This document shows positions 55,154 through 63,880 of a DNA stretch of 64,000 nucleotides, piece by piece (within the stretch, counting starts at the first letter, position 1; each line of letters opens with the position of its first letter). The notes below the pieces were generated by a model that was not told the DNA's origin, did not search any database, and saw only the letters and a list, made by a program, of their open reading frames with translations. Origin of the DNA: an uncultured Candidatus Melainabacteria bacterium (lineage in GTDB: Bacteria; Cyanobacteriota; Vampirovibrionia; Gastranaerophilales; Gastranaerophilaceae); contig CAKUTX010000001.1 in NCBI GenBank assembly GCA_934692485.1, positions 124,001 to 188,000 of the forward strand, read 5' to 3'. The position numbers were made by a program, and so were the translations under genes.

Positions 55154-55687
55154 TTAGTATTGCAACATTGAAATTATTTTTGGGGAATCAATCAATTTTT
55201 CTCTGCCGTTCAACGCTGTTAATTCTATCAAAAAAGCTGTTCCTATCAAGTTTGCACCAGCTTTTTTAACTAGTTTACAAGCGGCTTCTGCAGTTCCACC
55301 TGTTGCTAACAAATCATCCACTACAAGTACGTTTGCTCCTTGAGGAAAAGCGTCTTGGTGAATTTCAATTTTATCTGTGCCATATTCAAGAGCATATTCT
55401 TGTGAATATGTTGCAGCTGGAAGTTTGTTCGGTTTTCTTACAGGCACAAAACCAATTCCCATTTTATAAGCCATTGGCATACCTAAAATAAATCCACGGC
55501 TTTCAATCCCAGCAATATAATCAATCTTTATACCCTTAAATTGCTCACAAAGATAATCTACGATTACTTTCAACGTTTCAGCATCTTTTAGGGCTGTTGT
55601 TATATCTCTAAAGATAATCCCTTCTTTTGGGAAATCTTTTACATCTCTAATTTTACTTTTTACATCAACTATAGTTTGAGTTGCCAT
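55154..55687 (-). CDS. apt: Adenine phosphoribosyltransferase
   Basis: A 177-residue purine salvage enzyme making AMP from adenine. PRPP loop ANVLVVDDLLATGGTAEAA, the early KDFPKEGIIFRDITTAL and the GIESRGFILGMPMAYKMG loop are standard. It ends at the usual length. The start directly follows the stop of the glycosyltransferase gene upstream, so translation is probably coupled. Confidence 0.97.
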   Translation of the reverse strand: MATQTIVDVKSKIRDVKDFPKEGIIFRDITTALKDAETLKVIVDYLCEQFKGIKIDYIAGIESRGFILGMPMAYKMGIGFVPVRKPNKLPAATYSQEYALEYGTDKIEIHQDAFPQGANVLVVDDLLATGGTAEAACKLVKKAGANLIGTAFLIELTALNGREKLIDSPKIISMLQY

Positions 55688-57151
55688 TTATTTTTCTCCT
55701 TTTTCACTTTTTGAAATACTCTTTATTTCACTGTAAAGAGGTTGTTCAGCCAGTATCTGTTTAAGTTTTTCTCTATATTTTTCAGTATATTCTTTTGTAT
55801 AAGCCTTTGTTTTTTCGAGTTCTTTTTTTATAAAAGCTTTAATGCTTGCTTCTTCTTCTCGAACAAGTCCGTGAGCCGTTTTACCCCAGTTCATATCTTT
55901 TTTCAAGAATAATATTTTGAAACAAATATATAAAACCAACGGGAACCAAATTACTAAAAGGTAAACGGAAGTTTCAAGAGCCTCGAAAGTCGCATCTAAT
56001 CTTGGCATATAATCATATTTTCTCAAAGCATATCTTGCCGCAGTAAAGAAGCCAAATCCGATTAAACACCCTATAAATATTGATGAATAAAGCATATGTG
56101 GAGGTGCTTGTTTTGCCAACACTTTAAAACCTCTTATTAGTAATTCCATCAAGAACCACCCTGGCATAATAAATTCTGAAATATATGCCATCATATCAAG
56201 TCCTGCCCTCAATGACATATCTTTTGAGCAAAGTGCAGCTCCAGAATATTCTAAATATCTTCTGATTGTTCCTTCAAGCCATCTTCTTCTTTGTCTGTAC
56301 AATGGCTTTAAATAGCTAATACCTTCTTCATAAACAATAGCATCTGGACAAAATCTAATATCCCAACCTTTAATATGCATTCTGGTTGACATATCTAAAT
56401 CATCAACAATTGTATAATTATTCCAACCGCCAATATCTTCTATAGCCTGACGTTTTATTAGCTCTCCGTTTCCGCGAAGCTCTACAGCGCCCTTAACAGA
56501 ATCACGTCCGACTTGAAAATACGTATCAAGCGTATATTCATTATTTTGACATCTGGTTAAAAGATTTGTATTTTTATTTCGAATAATTTTTCTAGCCTGA
56601 ACTGCTCCAACATCTTTCGGCTCAAGATGCGGAATAAGTATAGATAAAAAATCAGGTTCCACAGTAGCATCAGCATCGAAAACGAGAATTGCTTCTCCTT
56701 TCGCAATTTTAAACGCATCATTCAAAACTGCTGATTTCCCTGGGAAAGCATCTTTTGAGCGAATTAAAGCCGTAACTTTTTCATATTTTTGTTCTAAATC
56801 CTTTATGACAGAAGCAGTATTATCGTTACTCCTATCATCAATTACGATGACTTCAAAATTTTCATAGCTCATATTTAGAATATTTTCTACGGTATTCGCT
56901 ATAACAGACTCCTCGTCATGCGCTGGAATTAAAATAGAAACAAAAGGTTTATAGTTTTCATTAATTATTTGCGGATATTTTTGCAATTTGCGAGTTTGCA
57001 ATTTATAAGAAAGGTTCATAAACCCAACATAAATTGACATCAAAACACAAAGGATTGCAAGTCCCCATACCGTATTAAAATAACTTTGGAAAATATATAT
57101 AAAAATCCCAAGTCCAAAAACTATTGTGAATAATAAAATTCTTTCTTTCAT
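55688..57151 (-). CDS. Membrane GT2 processive glycosyltransferase (PgaC/BcsA-like)
   Basis: A 487-residue membrane enzyme. Two N-terminal membrane segments, a GT-A domain (VSILIPAHDEESVIANTVEN, VIDDRSNDNT, VFDADATVEPDFL, IVDDLDMSTRMH) and the processive motif YRQRRRWLEG, then three or four membrane segments and a basic, Lys/Glu-rich cytoplasmic tail of about 70 residues. This is the layout of PgaC, hyaluronan and cellulose synthases, which extrude beta-linked polymers. The sugar is unknown. Followed by apt without a gap. Confidence 0.9.
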   Translation of the reverse strand: MKERILLFTIVFGLGIFIYIFQSYFNTVWGLAILCVLMSIYVGFMNLSYKLQTRKLQKYPQIINENYKPFVSILIPAHDEESVIANTVENILNMSYENFEVIVIDDRSNDNTASVIKDLEQKYEKVTALIRSKDAFPGKSAVLNDAFKIAKGEAILVFDADATVEPDFLSILIPHLEPKDVGAVQARKIIRNKNTNLLTRCQNNEYTLDTYFQVGRDSVKGAVELRGNGELIKRQAIEDIGGWNNYTIVDDLDMSTRMHIKGWDIRFCPDAIVYEEGISYLKPLYRQRRRWLEGTIRRYLEYSGAALCSKDMSLRAGLDMMAYISEFIMPGWFLMELLIRGFKVLAKQAPPHMLYSSIFIGCLIGFGFFTAARYALRKYDYMPRLDATFEALETSVYLLVIWFPLVLYICFKILFLKKDMNWGKTAHGLVREEEASIKAFIKKELEKTKAYTKEYTEKYREKLKQILAEQPLYSEIKSISKSEKGEK

Positions 57152-57298
57152 TATTTACTCCAGACTAATTCCTACAATATTATATCAAAAACTATTTTAA
57201 AATGTTTAAATTAAACCAATATCATTACTTTTTGTAAAACAAATTACAACATTTGTACGTTTTTATTTGTAAAAAAGTGTTAAAATCCTTTAAAACAC

Positions 57299-57326
57299 TT
57301 GATTTTAAAAACGCTTAGGCTATAAT
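57299..57326 (+). promoter_or_regulatory. Promoter of the HU gene
   Basis: TTGATT (57299-57304), a 16-base spacer and TATAAT (57321-57326), 33 bases before the ATG. One of the closest matches to the sigma-70 consensus in the window, fitting a strongly expressed gene. Confidence 0.7.
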
Positions 57327-57359
57327 AAAACTTGTACAATAGAAGAAGGAGTTTTTATT

Positions 57360-57635
57360 ATGAACAAAGAAGAATTAGTACAAGAAATCGCAAAAAAATC
57401 AAACGTAACACAAAAAGAAGCAGCTGAAGTATTGGGTGCTTTGATTGAAACTATCGAAAAAACAGTTTCTAAAGGTAAAAAAGTTACTTTGGTTGGATTT
57501 GGAACATTCGAATCAAGAAAAAGAGCAGCAAGAGTTGGCCGCAACCCACAAACTGGTAAAGAATTAAACATTCCTGCAACAACAGTTCCTGCTTTTTCAG
57601 CTGGTAAAAAATTCAAAGAAGCTGTTAACAAATAG
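57360..57635 (+). CDS. hup: HU family DNA-binding protein
   Basis: A 91-residue HU with the full fold: MNKEELVQEIAKKSNVTQKE, VTLVGFGTFESRKRAAR and the beta-arm with GRNPQTGKELNIPATTVPAF, then FSAGKKFKEAVNK. It bends and compacts DNA as a dimer. GAAGGAGTTTTTATTATG is the binding site. It has its own promoter and a strong terminator and points toward the ribosomal protein genes. Confidence 0.97.
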   Translation: MNKEELVQEIAKKSNVTQKEAAEVLGALIETIEKTVSKGKKVTLVGFGTFESRKRAARVGRNPQTGKELNIPATTVPAFSAGKKFKEAVNK

Positions 57636-57660
57636 TTCTAAATTTTTTATAAGTTAATTA

Positions 57661-57692
57661 AAATGCACTTCTTTTCAGAAGTGCATTTTTTT
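57661..57692 (+). terminator. Intrinsic terminator of the HU gene
   Basis: AAATGCACTTCT pairs with AGAAGTGCATTT (twelve pairs, TTTC loop), followed by further T to a total of seven. Ends the HU transcript before the convergent rplR and its repeat array. Confidence 0.92.
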
Positions 57693-57730
57693 ATGCTGTT
57701 TTATTGTTCTTAACCACCTACTTCTATGTA

Positions 57731-57884
57731 GTGGATAGAGCGGCTACGCTCCTTACGAAGTCACTTTGCAGTTCTTAGCCACCAATGTCTGTTGGGTGGG
57801 TGGAGCGGCTACGCTCCTTACGAAGTCACTTTGCAGTTCTTAGCCACCAATGTCTGTGGGGTGGGTGGAGCGGCTACGCTCCTA
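57731..57884 (-). repeat. 65-bp repeat array after rplR (two full units plus partial)
   Basis: Reverse-strand copies of the repeat family seen at 4.3 kb. CGCTCC ends fall at 57752, 57817 and 57882, an exact 65-base period. Each unit has the hairpin GGAGCG-TAGC-CGCTCC, then CCACC...GGTGG and ends GACTTCGTAA. The first unit begins inside the rplR stop (TAGGAGCG). The last copy is degraded. Confidence 0.92.
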
Positions 57885-58250
57885 GAACATTAAGCCTGCT
57901 TCTCTAGCTGCATCAGCTAATGCTGCAACACGACCATGATATAAGAAGCCACCACGGTCAAATACAACACATTCAACGCCTTTAATTTTAGCTTTTTTAG
58001 CGATTTCTTCACCGACAAGTTTAGCAGCAGCGATGTTACCACCGTGAGCCAATTTTTCTTTAAGTTCTTTATCGTTTGAAGAAGCTGAAGCCAAAGTTAC
58101 ATGATTATCATCATCAATTAATTGAGCATAAATGTGTTTTGTGCTTCTGTATACAGCCAATCTAGGGAATTCAGCAGTTCCAGCTAGTTTAACTCTGATA
58201 GACTTATGTCTTTTTTGTATTTTTGGTTTTCTAATTTCTTGTTTAATCAT
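57882..58250 (-). CDS. rplR: 50S ribosomal protein L18
   Basis: A 122-residue L18, which binds 5S r[43 protein letters not shown] and [20 protein letters not shown] are typical. AGAAAGGAAAATAAAATG is the binding site. Its TAG stop is the first base set of the repeat hairpin. The usual followers (rpsE, rpmD, rplO, secY) are absent; HU lies beyond on the other strand. The gap to rplF is 159 bases with nothing recognisable in it. Confidence 0.97.
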   Translation of the reverse strand: MIKQEIRKPKIQKRHKSIRVKLAGTAEFPRLAVYRSTKHIYAQLIDDDNHVTLASASSNDKELKEKLAHGGNIAAAKLVGEEIAKKAKIKGVECVVFDRGGFLYHGRVAALADAAREAGLMF

Positions 58251-58409
58251 TTTATTTTCCTTTCTTACTGCTTTAACGGGCTTTTAACCCTTCGCATGTA
58301 ATTTCATAATGTCTTAACTCTCGCTTGTATTTACTGAATTCACTAACCCAAAAATTGGTGGAAGTTTGTTCGATTTATACAATATCGAGAATTAACTTAA
58401 GCAGCTACC

Positions 58410-58949
58410 TTATTTTTTACCTGCTTTACCAGCTTTGCGTCTGATATGTTCGCCTTCATATCTAACACCTTTTCCTTTGTAAACTTCAGGAGGTCTTTTA
58501 GCTCTAATGAAAGCTGCAACATCGCCAACAGTTTGTTTGTTAGCACCTTTAACAGAAATTTTAGTGTTAGCTTCAACAGAAATTGTAATTCCTTCAGGAG
58601 GAACAACAACTACAGGGTGAGAATAGCCTAGTGCTAGGTTAAGGTTTTTACCTTCCATGTTAGCACGATAACCAACACCTTGAATTTCCAATTTCTTTTC
58701 GAATAAGTGAGTTACACCGTGAACTGCGTTAGCGATTAAAGTTCTTGACAAACCGTATAATGCGTCAGTTTCACGAGTTGTTCCAACTTTAGAAAGAACG
58801 ATTTGATTATCTTCAATTTTAACAGCAATTTCAGGTCTAACGCTAACAACTTCAGTACCGTTAGGTCCTTTAACTGTAACTTGGTGATCTTCTATTTTAA
58901 CTTCAACTCCGTTAGGAATTTCAATAGGTTTTTTACCAATACGTGACAT
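58410..58949 (-). CDS. rplF: 50S ribosomal protein L6
   Basis: A 179-residue L6 with the two-domain fold: MSRIGKKPIEIPNGVEVKIE, RTLIANAVHGVTHLFEKKLE and the C-terminal KRPPEVYKGKGVRYEGEHI. AAAAGGAGAAAATTAAAATG is the binding site. It is separated from rpsH upstream by about 220 bases that contain one repeat unit, instead of the usual tight spacing. Confidence 0.97.
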   Translation of the reverse strand: MSRIGKKPIEIPNGVEVKIEDHQVTVKGPNGTEVVSVRPEIAVKIEDNQIVLSKVGTTRETDALYGLSRTLIANAVHGVTHLFEKKLEIQGVGYRANMEGKNLNLALGYSHPVVVVPPEGITISVEANTKISVKGANKQTVGDVAAFIRAKRPPEVYKGKGVRYEGEHIRRKAGKAGKK

Positions 58950-59108
58950 TTTAATTTTCTCCTTTTGGTATATTGTGTACTTAATCCAAACTTTTCTACC
59001 AATTATGCTTGGACTTTGCTAAAAGTGAATAGTAAGAAGTGAAAAGTTCAAATCAGTGCTTCGCACAAATATAAACATAGTTTCAACTCATACAATACTC
59101 ACCTTTTT

Positions 59109-59172
59109 ACGAAGTCATTTGCCTTTCTCCAAGTTCCAAAATCTTTTGGGCGGGTGGAGCGGCACGCTCCTA
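59109..59172 (-). repeat. Single repeat unit after rpsH
   Basis: One reverse-strand copy of the 64-65-bp family: hairpin GGAGCG-TGC-CGCTCC right at the rpsH TAG stop (TAGGAGCG), then CACCCGCCC, a diverged middle and GACTTCGTA. Its hairpin loop is the TGC version seen at 4.3 kb, not the TAGC version near rplR. Confidence 0.9.
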
Positions 59173-59568
59173 GTATACGTAGCAAATAACTTCGCCACCG
59201 ATATTTTCTTTACGAGCTTTTCTGTCTGTTAAAAGCCCTTTGCTAGTAGAAACAACTGCAATACCCATACCACCCAAAACTTTTGGAAGGTCTTTAGCTT
59301 TGCTGTAATTTCTCAAACCTGGTTTAGAAATTCTTTCTAATTTAGTAATAATAGGTTTGTTTTTTGCATCGTATTTCAAAGTAATTTCAAGCACGTTGAA
59401 TTTACCATCAGCTTTAACGATGTAATCAGAAATAAACCCTTCTTCTTTCAACAATTTAGCTAATTGTTCTTTAAGTTTAGAAGCCGGCATAGTAACTGTA
59501 GCATGAGAAACCATACTAGCATTTCTGATTCTTGTTAGCATATCTGCTATAGGATCTGTCATTGACAT
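59170..59568 (-). CDS. rpsH: 30S ribosomal protein S8
   Basis: A 132-residue S8 that binds the central domain of 16S r[23 protein letters not shown] at the start, and [20 protein letters not shown] with [18 protein letters not shown] toward the end. AAAGGAATAAAAATATG is the binding site. Prepilin P2 lies where rpsN should directly precede it, so this gene needs its own promoter; the 250 bases upstream show no convincing one apart from a hairpin after P2. Confidence 0.97.
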   Translation of the reverse strand: MSMTDPIADMLTRIRNASMVSHATVTMPASKLKEQLAKLLKEEGFISDYIVKADGKFNVLEITLKYDAKNKPIITKLERISKPGLRNYSKAKDLPKVLGGMGIAVVSTSKGLLTDRKARKENIGGEVICYVY

Positions 59569-59776
59569 ATTTTTATTCCTTTACACTTGCGGACTTACTG
59601 AATAATCAGCAGTATCCATTCTACTCGTCACTTATCGAATTAATTGTTGCTCCACACTTGGGAACGTCTTTCGACAGTCTGACAAAGCTATGTTAACATG
59701 AAACATGTCTATTTGCAATGCTTTAATTACGAAAAATTAACAAAGTTGGAAAGCCAGTAACTTTTCAACTGAAAAA

Positions 59777-59797
59777 TGGGCGGATATAATCCGCCCA
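59777..59797 (-). terminator. GC-rich hairpin / intrinsic terminator after prepilin P2
   Basis: TGGGCGGAT and ATCCGCCCA form a nine-pair stem with a three-base loop, 22 bases beyond the P2 stop. On the reverse strand it is followed by TTTTT, so it fits an intrinsic terminator. A comparable hairpin follows prepilin P1. Confidence 0.75.
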
Positions 59798-59818
59798 AAA
59801 TATTATTAAATAATTAAA

Positions 59819-60936
59819 TTAATCACCCAAGCACACCGCCTGAAAGTCGCTGTAGTTGCGGGAGTTGTTGTTCCAGTGCGTGTACGACGAGTAGAAGAGA
59901 CGGTATTCCGCGAGGTTGTAAAAGCCCTTCTCCTCTCCCGACCAAACGTCGAACTCAGAACCTGTGAAGCCCATTGAAGAAGCTTTTGAGATGTCTAAAG
60001 TTAGACCATTATCTATATCTTGATAAGCTCCTACGCTTGGATGTTCTTTGTATAACTCTGTTGCCAGTTTGCCTAAGTCCTCCATCGTTGGCATTTTACT
60101 TACTCCGCCACATTGTTTTACTGCTCCGGCCCAATAATCATCGTAGTCACGACACGCTTTTATTCCTAATTTGTCTTTTTCTGCTTCGCATTGAGCTCTT
60201 GTTAACGGTATTGGAGTAAATGGGGCTGTGAAACATTTTCCACCAAGTTCAAATGCACAATTAGTACCTAAGCCACTTGCCATACCGAGGGTTGTAACGT
60301 CTTTGTTTAGCTTATTAGGTTTTGAGCTTCCGTTCCAGTCATAAACACCTGAAAGGCAAACTAATGAGTTGGATTTACCGGTGCTACTGTCGTATTTTAG
60401 ACCGACATCGTCTACGTTAAATTCACATTTTTTGTTGTAACTCAAAATCATGCCTGTGCCATCACCTGTAACAATTCCCACAGTGTCAGCCCAATCTTCA
60501 GGCTTGTTTGAGATTTTTAATGTTTTTGCATTCTTTGTTTTTGAGATTTCCCAAGTTTTTCCCTCGTCATTAAGTGTAACTTCTTGGGTTGGCCAACACT
60601 CGGCCAAGTGTTCGTTATCGCAAATCTTGGCGATTTTCATGTGTTTTGACATTTCTTGGACAAATGCCATAGTTGTGCCATAACCTGTCAAACCGCTCTG
60701 GACAGCCATCTTATCTGTGACTTTACTAAGTTTTTGGTTGATGTTTTCAATACGTTTTTGCTGAACTCTGTCTTGGATATTAGTAATTAATGCTGGCATT
60801 GTTAATGCTGCAACAACACCGATTATGCCCAAAGTTATCAAAACCTCGGCAAGAGTAAATCCAAAATGCGTACTATGAGAGGGTTTTAGCGCATGCCCCC
60901 CCCCCGCAAAGCATTCTCTAAGTATGTTTTCTTCAT
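59819..60936 (-). pseudogene. Type IV prepilin-like gene P2, frame broken by a G10 tract (possible phase-OFF allele)
   Basis: A leader starts at the ATG at 60936 (binding site AGAGGAAAGAT) as MKKTYLENALR, reaches ten G, and then meets a stop after 21 codons. In the other frame the sequence runs HALKPSHSTHFG-FTLAEVLITLGIIG and continues for about 350 residues as a paralogue of P1, with a standard G-F prepilin cleavage site. Eleven or eight G would join them. The last 45 codons (SEFDVWSGEEKGFYN to VCLGD) are GC-rich and unlike the rest of the gene. It lies between ribosomal protein genes. A sequencing or assembly error in the tract is the alternative. Confidence 0.8.
60896..60905. repeat. C10/G10 homopolymer in the prepilin P2 leader
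   Basis: Ten consecutive C on the given strand (G10 in the coding strand), the longest G/C run I see in the window. It lies 10 codons after the P2 start and decides the reading frame. Runs of this size slip readily during replication. Confidence 0.95.
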
Positions 60937-61179
60937 ATCTTTCCTCTCATTCTATAGTAAACATTATTAGTTTAACATATTTTGCATTTGCTTTGCTATA
61001 CTTTTTTTATATGACTTTACATTTATTAATGATGAAATTTCACTACAAAAAAATAACAGTATTTCCCCCCACCCCCAAAAAACACTACAAATCATACTGG
61101 AAATTTTATATTTTAATTCATATAAAAGAAAGTTGGGCACGTATGCCCAACTTTTAGTTTATATTAATTTTTATTATGC

Positions 61180-61578
61180 TTATCCTTTACGAATTACATG
61201 TGCAATAGATTTCATAAACTGACGAATGGAGTTTGCTCCTTCAAACATTACTTCACCATTTTTGTTGAAAAGTTTCAACGTCTTTTTAAGCCCAGGAGCA
61301 ACATTATCATCGCACAAAACAGGAAATTTTTCTTTTGTTAGTTCAAATTTATCCAGATTTAACCTCCTAAGTGGAGAATTTTCCGGTAGAATAACTACTT
61401 TTTTCGAAGCATAAGGTATTTGTCCATCACACCTTTGTAAACTATATCGTTCAACTGTTGTTCCATTTGCAAAATCTAATGGCGCACAAGGAGGGTTTTC
61501 GCAAATGTTATCAAGTCGAGATCCATACAACGCACCATAACTTTGTGAGTTAGTTGCTACATCATTAAAAAATGCCAT
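61180..61578 (-). CDS. Unknown 132-residue protein inserted among ribosomal genes
   Basis: A soluble protein starting MAFFNDVATNSQSYGALYGS after AAAGGAGATAAAATTATG; the open frame continues 33 codons upstream through a GCATA repeat and is not used. It has several Cys (ICENPPCAPLDF, LQRCDG, VLCDD) and a basic helical end (NSIRQFMKSIAHVIRKG). No domain recognised. It lies between rpsN and prepilin P2, and both seem inserted into the spc cluster. Confidence 0.7.
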   Translation of the reverse strand: MAFFNDVATNSQSYGALYGSRLDNICENPPCAPLDFANGTTVERYSLQRCDGQIPYASKKVVILPENSPLRRLNLDKFELTKEKFPVLCDDNVAPGLKKTLKLFNKNGEVMFEGANSIRQFMKSIAHVIRKG

Positions 61579-61658
61579 AATTTTATCTCCTTTACTTTCC
61601 GTATTTTCTACACATTTACATGAAAACCTAAACGCCGAAAAAATTGACACAGTGCACC

Positions 61659-61684
61659 GCATAGCATAGCATAGCATAGCATAG
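61659..61684. repeat. Pentanucleotide tandem repeat (GCATA, five copies)
   Basis: Five perfect GCATA units plus one base, in the region upstream of the unknown gene (about 80 bases before its start on the reverse strand). A five-base unit could slip and change promoter spacing, as in known phase-variable promoters; no -35/-10 pair is clear here. Confidence 0.9.
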
Positions 61685-61770
61685 AGGCATTATGACAGGG
61701 TTTCAGTCTATTTTAAATTCATATTTACAAAACTTTACGTTAATTGCAACAAAACTATATACACACCAAA

Positions 61771-61795
61771 AAAGACCGCATCCCTCGGTCTTTTG
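61771..61795 (-). terminator. Intrinsic terminator below rpsN
   Basis: AAAAGACCG and CGGTCTTTT form a nine-pair stem with a seven-base loop. On the reverse strand the T-run is TTTTTT, so it probably ends the rpsQ-rplN-rplX-rplE-rpsN transcript before the inserted genes. Confidence 0.75.
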
Positions 61796-62030
61796 GTTAT
61801 TGTTATTTATATTTTTTATTTATATATATTGTTCGGCTCGTCGAAACTTACCTCACAATCAAACTCACTGGCTTTATTTCTGCCTACTCCATAATTTTTT
61901 TAATGGATAAAGCAGAGAGCAGTTCGCCTTAATCGCCACAATTTACAGGCCTATGACTATGTTTATCTTTGCATTTGCAAAGCTAACATCAATCTTAGCT
62001 TTCAACGGCAGATTGACCTCTGCGCTCACG

Positions 62031-62237
62031 CTACCAGCTTGCTTTTGTAACACCAGGTAACAAACCTTGGTGAGCCATTTTTCTTAAACAAATTCTGCAA
62101 AGACCGAAATCTCTGTGGTAACCGTGAGGTCTGCCACAAATGCTGCATCTGTTATGAAGTCTTACTGCAGGGTATTTACCAGCTGCAACAAGTTTTTCGC
62201 GTCTTAGTTCTTTGTTTATCATCGCTTTTTTAGCCAT
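62031..62237 (-). CDS. rpsN: 30S ribosomal protein S14, zinc-binding type
   Basis: A 68-residue S14 with a zinc knuckle, [20 protein letters not shown], and the typical end [17 protein letters not shown]. Slightly longer than the common 61-residue zinc form because of an N-terminal extension ([16 protein letters not shown]). AAAGGAGAAATTCATG is the binding site. A repeat pair separates it from rplE. Confidence 0.97.
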   Translation of the reverse strand: MAKKAMINKELRREKLVAAGKYPAVRLHNRCSICGRPHGYHRDFGLCRICLRKMAHQGLLPGVTKASW

Positions 62238-62280
62238 GAATTTCTCCTTTTATATTTTGTTTATTTTTATTATCAATACT

Positions 62281-62379
62281 ACCCGAGAAACGGGCGGAGC
62301 AGTTACGCTCTTTTATGCACTTCAAGCCTTGTAAACTTATACAAAACCTGATTGGCGAGTGGAGCGGCTACGCTCCCTA
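62281..62379 (-). repeat. 65-bp repeat pair after rplE
   Basis: Two degenerate reverse-strand units; their CGCTC ends are at 62310 and 62375, a 65-base period. The unit next to rplE keeps the hairpin GGAGCG-TAGC-CGCTCC and begins directly after the TAG stop (TAGGGAGCG). The other has a mutated hairpin (GAGCGTAACTGCTC), followed by a small CCCG/CGGG hairpin. Confidence 0.85.
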
Positions 62380-62937
62380 CTTGTTCATCCCTTTGAAAGG
62401 CATACCTAACAATTTCAATAATTCTCTAGCTTCTTCATCTGTTTCAGCTGTTGTAATTACTGATACGTTCATACCTTTTACCAAATCAACTTCTTCGTAA
62501 GTGATTTCAGGGAACAATGCTTGTTCTTTCAAACCTAATGTATAGTTGCCACGGCCATCGAAACTCTTAGGTGAAATACCTCTGAAGTCACGAATACGAG
62601 GAAGAACTACACAAATAAGTTTTTGCAAGAAGTCGTACATTCTTTCGCCACGCAATGTAACCATTGCACCAACCGGCATTCCTTCTCTTAATTTATAAGA
62701 AGCGATTGATTTTTTAGCTTTTGTAACTACGCATTTTTGACCAGCAATTTTAGTTAATTGTGCTTCGATAGCTTCTGCAATTTTTGAGTTGTGAGAAGCT
62801 TCACCAACACCCATGTTCAAAACAATTTTGTTTAATTTTGGAACTTGGTTAATGTTTTTATAGCCGAATTTTTCCTTCAATGCTGGAATTATTTCTTCTT
62901 GGTATTTAGCTTTTAAACTTCTAGTTTTTGTTGTCAT
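62377..62937 (-). CDS. rplE: 50S ribosomal protein L5
   Basis: A 186-residue L5, a 5S rRNA-binding protein. [20 protein letters not shown] at the start, then [40 protein letters not shown] and [15 protein letters not shown] at the end. AAGGAAATACGAAAATG is the binding site. The TAG stop abuts a repeat hairpin. Confidence 0.97.
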   Translation of the reverse strand: MTTKTRSLKAKYQEEIIPALKEKFGYKNINQVPKLNKIVLNMGVGEASHNSKIAEAIEAQLTKIAGQKCVVTKAKKSIASYKLREGMPVGAMVTLRGERMYDFLQKLICVVLPRIRDFRGISPKSFDGRGNYTLGLKEQALFPEITYEEVDLVKGMNVSVITTAETDEEARELLKLLGMPFKGMNK

Positions 62938-62981
62938 TTTCGTATTTCCTTAATTCTGCGATGCTTTAATTATAACACGAA

Positions 62982-63317
62982 TTATAATTTTGCATCTAAT
63001 TGTTCACCACATTTTTTACAAACACGAACTTTTTTGCCGTCAACGACTGCGTGTTTGATCCTTGTCGGTTTTTCGCAAGCAGGGCAAATAACCATAACAT
63101 TTGATGCATCAACAGGAGCTTCAACTTTAATTAAACCACCTTGGATACCAGCCATAGGTTGAGGTTTTTGAGCTTTAGTAACCATATTCAAACCTTCAAC
63201 TGTAACTGTTCCTTTTGCAACATCAACTTTTTTAATGTTACCGTCTTTACCTTTATCTTTGCCTGCAATAATCATTACTCTATCAGTATTTTTTACATGC
63301 AATTTTTTGTTTGTCAT
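62982..63317 (-). CDS. rplX: 50S ribosomal protein L24
   Basis: A 111-residue L24 with a KOW motif (DRVMIIAGKDKGKDGNIKKV) that starts assembly of the 50S subunit. The C-terminal region contains a zinc-ribbon-like CPACEKPTRIKHAVVDGKKV followed by CKKCGEQ. AAAGGAATAAAACAATG is the binding site. Confidence 0.97.
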   Translation of the reverse strand: MTNKKLHVKNTDRVMIIAGKDKGKDGNIKKVDVAKGTVTVEGLNMVTKAQKPQPMAGIQGGLIKVEAPVDASNVMVICPACEKPTRIKHAVVDGKKVRVCKKCGEQLDAKL

Positions 63318-63387
63318 TGTTTTATTCCTTTAATTTTTATTCAAATAAGAGAATTTGTCCTATTCAAGCCCTTTTGAAGGACTTGAA

Positions 63388-63756
63388 CTATATAACTTCC
63401 GGAGCCAAAGAAACTATTTTCATATATCCTTTGTCTCTTAATTCACGAGCAACCGGTCCGAAAACACGAGTTCCACGAGGGTTGCCATCTTTGTTGATAA
63501 TTACTGCTGCGTTTTCATCAAATCTGATAACTGATCCGTCTGCACGTTTAATATCAGCTTTAGTTCTTACAACAACAGCTCTTACAACTTCAGATTTTTT
63601 TACAGGCATATTAGGGTTAGCGTCTTTTACAGCAGCTACGATTTCGTCACCAACTGCAGCAAATTTTTTATTTGAGCTACCCATAACACGGATACACAAA
63701 AGTTCTTTTGCACCTGTGTTATCTGCTACTTCTAATCTTGTTTCTTGTTGTATCAT
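63388..63756 (-). CDS. rplN: 50S ribosomal protein L14
   Basis: A 122-residue L14, highly conserved: [40 protein letters not shown] and the final [30 protein letters not shown] is the binding site. It follows rpsQ, as in the standard spc order. Confidence 0.98.
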   Translation of the reverse strand: MIQQETRLEVADNTGAKELLCIRVMGSSNKKFAAVGDEIVAAVKDANPNMPVKKSEVVRAVVVRTKADIKRADGSVIRFDENAAVIINKDGNPRGTRVFGPVARELRDKGYMKIVSLAPEVI

Positions 63757-63880
63757 TTTTATTTTCCTTTATTTTTAAAGAATGTTTTTACTTTTTGACA
63801 GCGCATTATGTAATAATGATGTCTTGAACTTATTTCATTTGCCGAGTTGAAGTATATTCAAACGACAAATTTAAAATTCA

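Larger units (their letters stand above)
61579..62030. other. 450-base non-coding stretch between rpsN and the unknown gene
   Basis: It holds a GCATA tandem repeat and a terminator hairpin (separate entries), and otherwise short frames with no binding sites. The 235 bases between the terminator and rpsN show no gene or repeat I can recognise, except TAGCGTGAGCG at the rpsN stop, faintly like the start of the 65-bp family. Confidence 0.7.
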
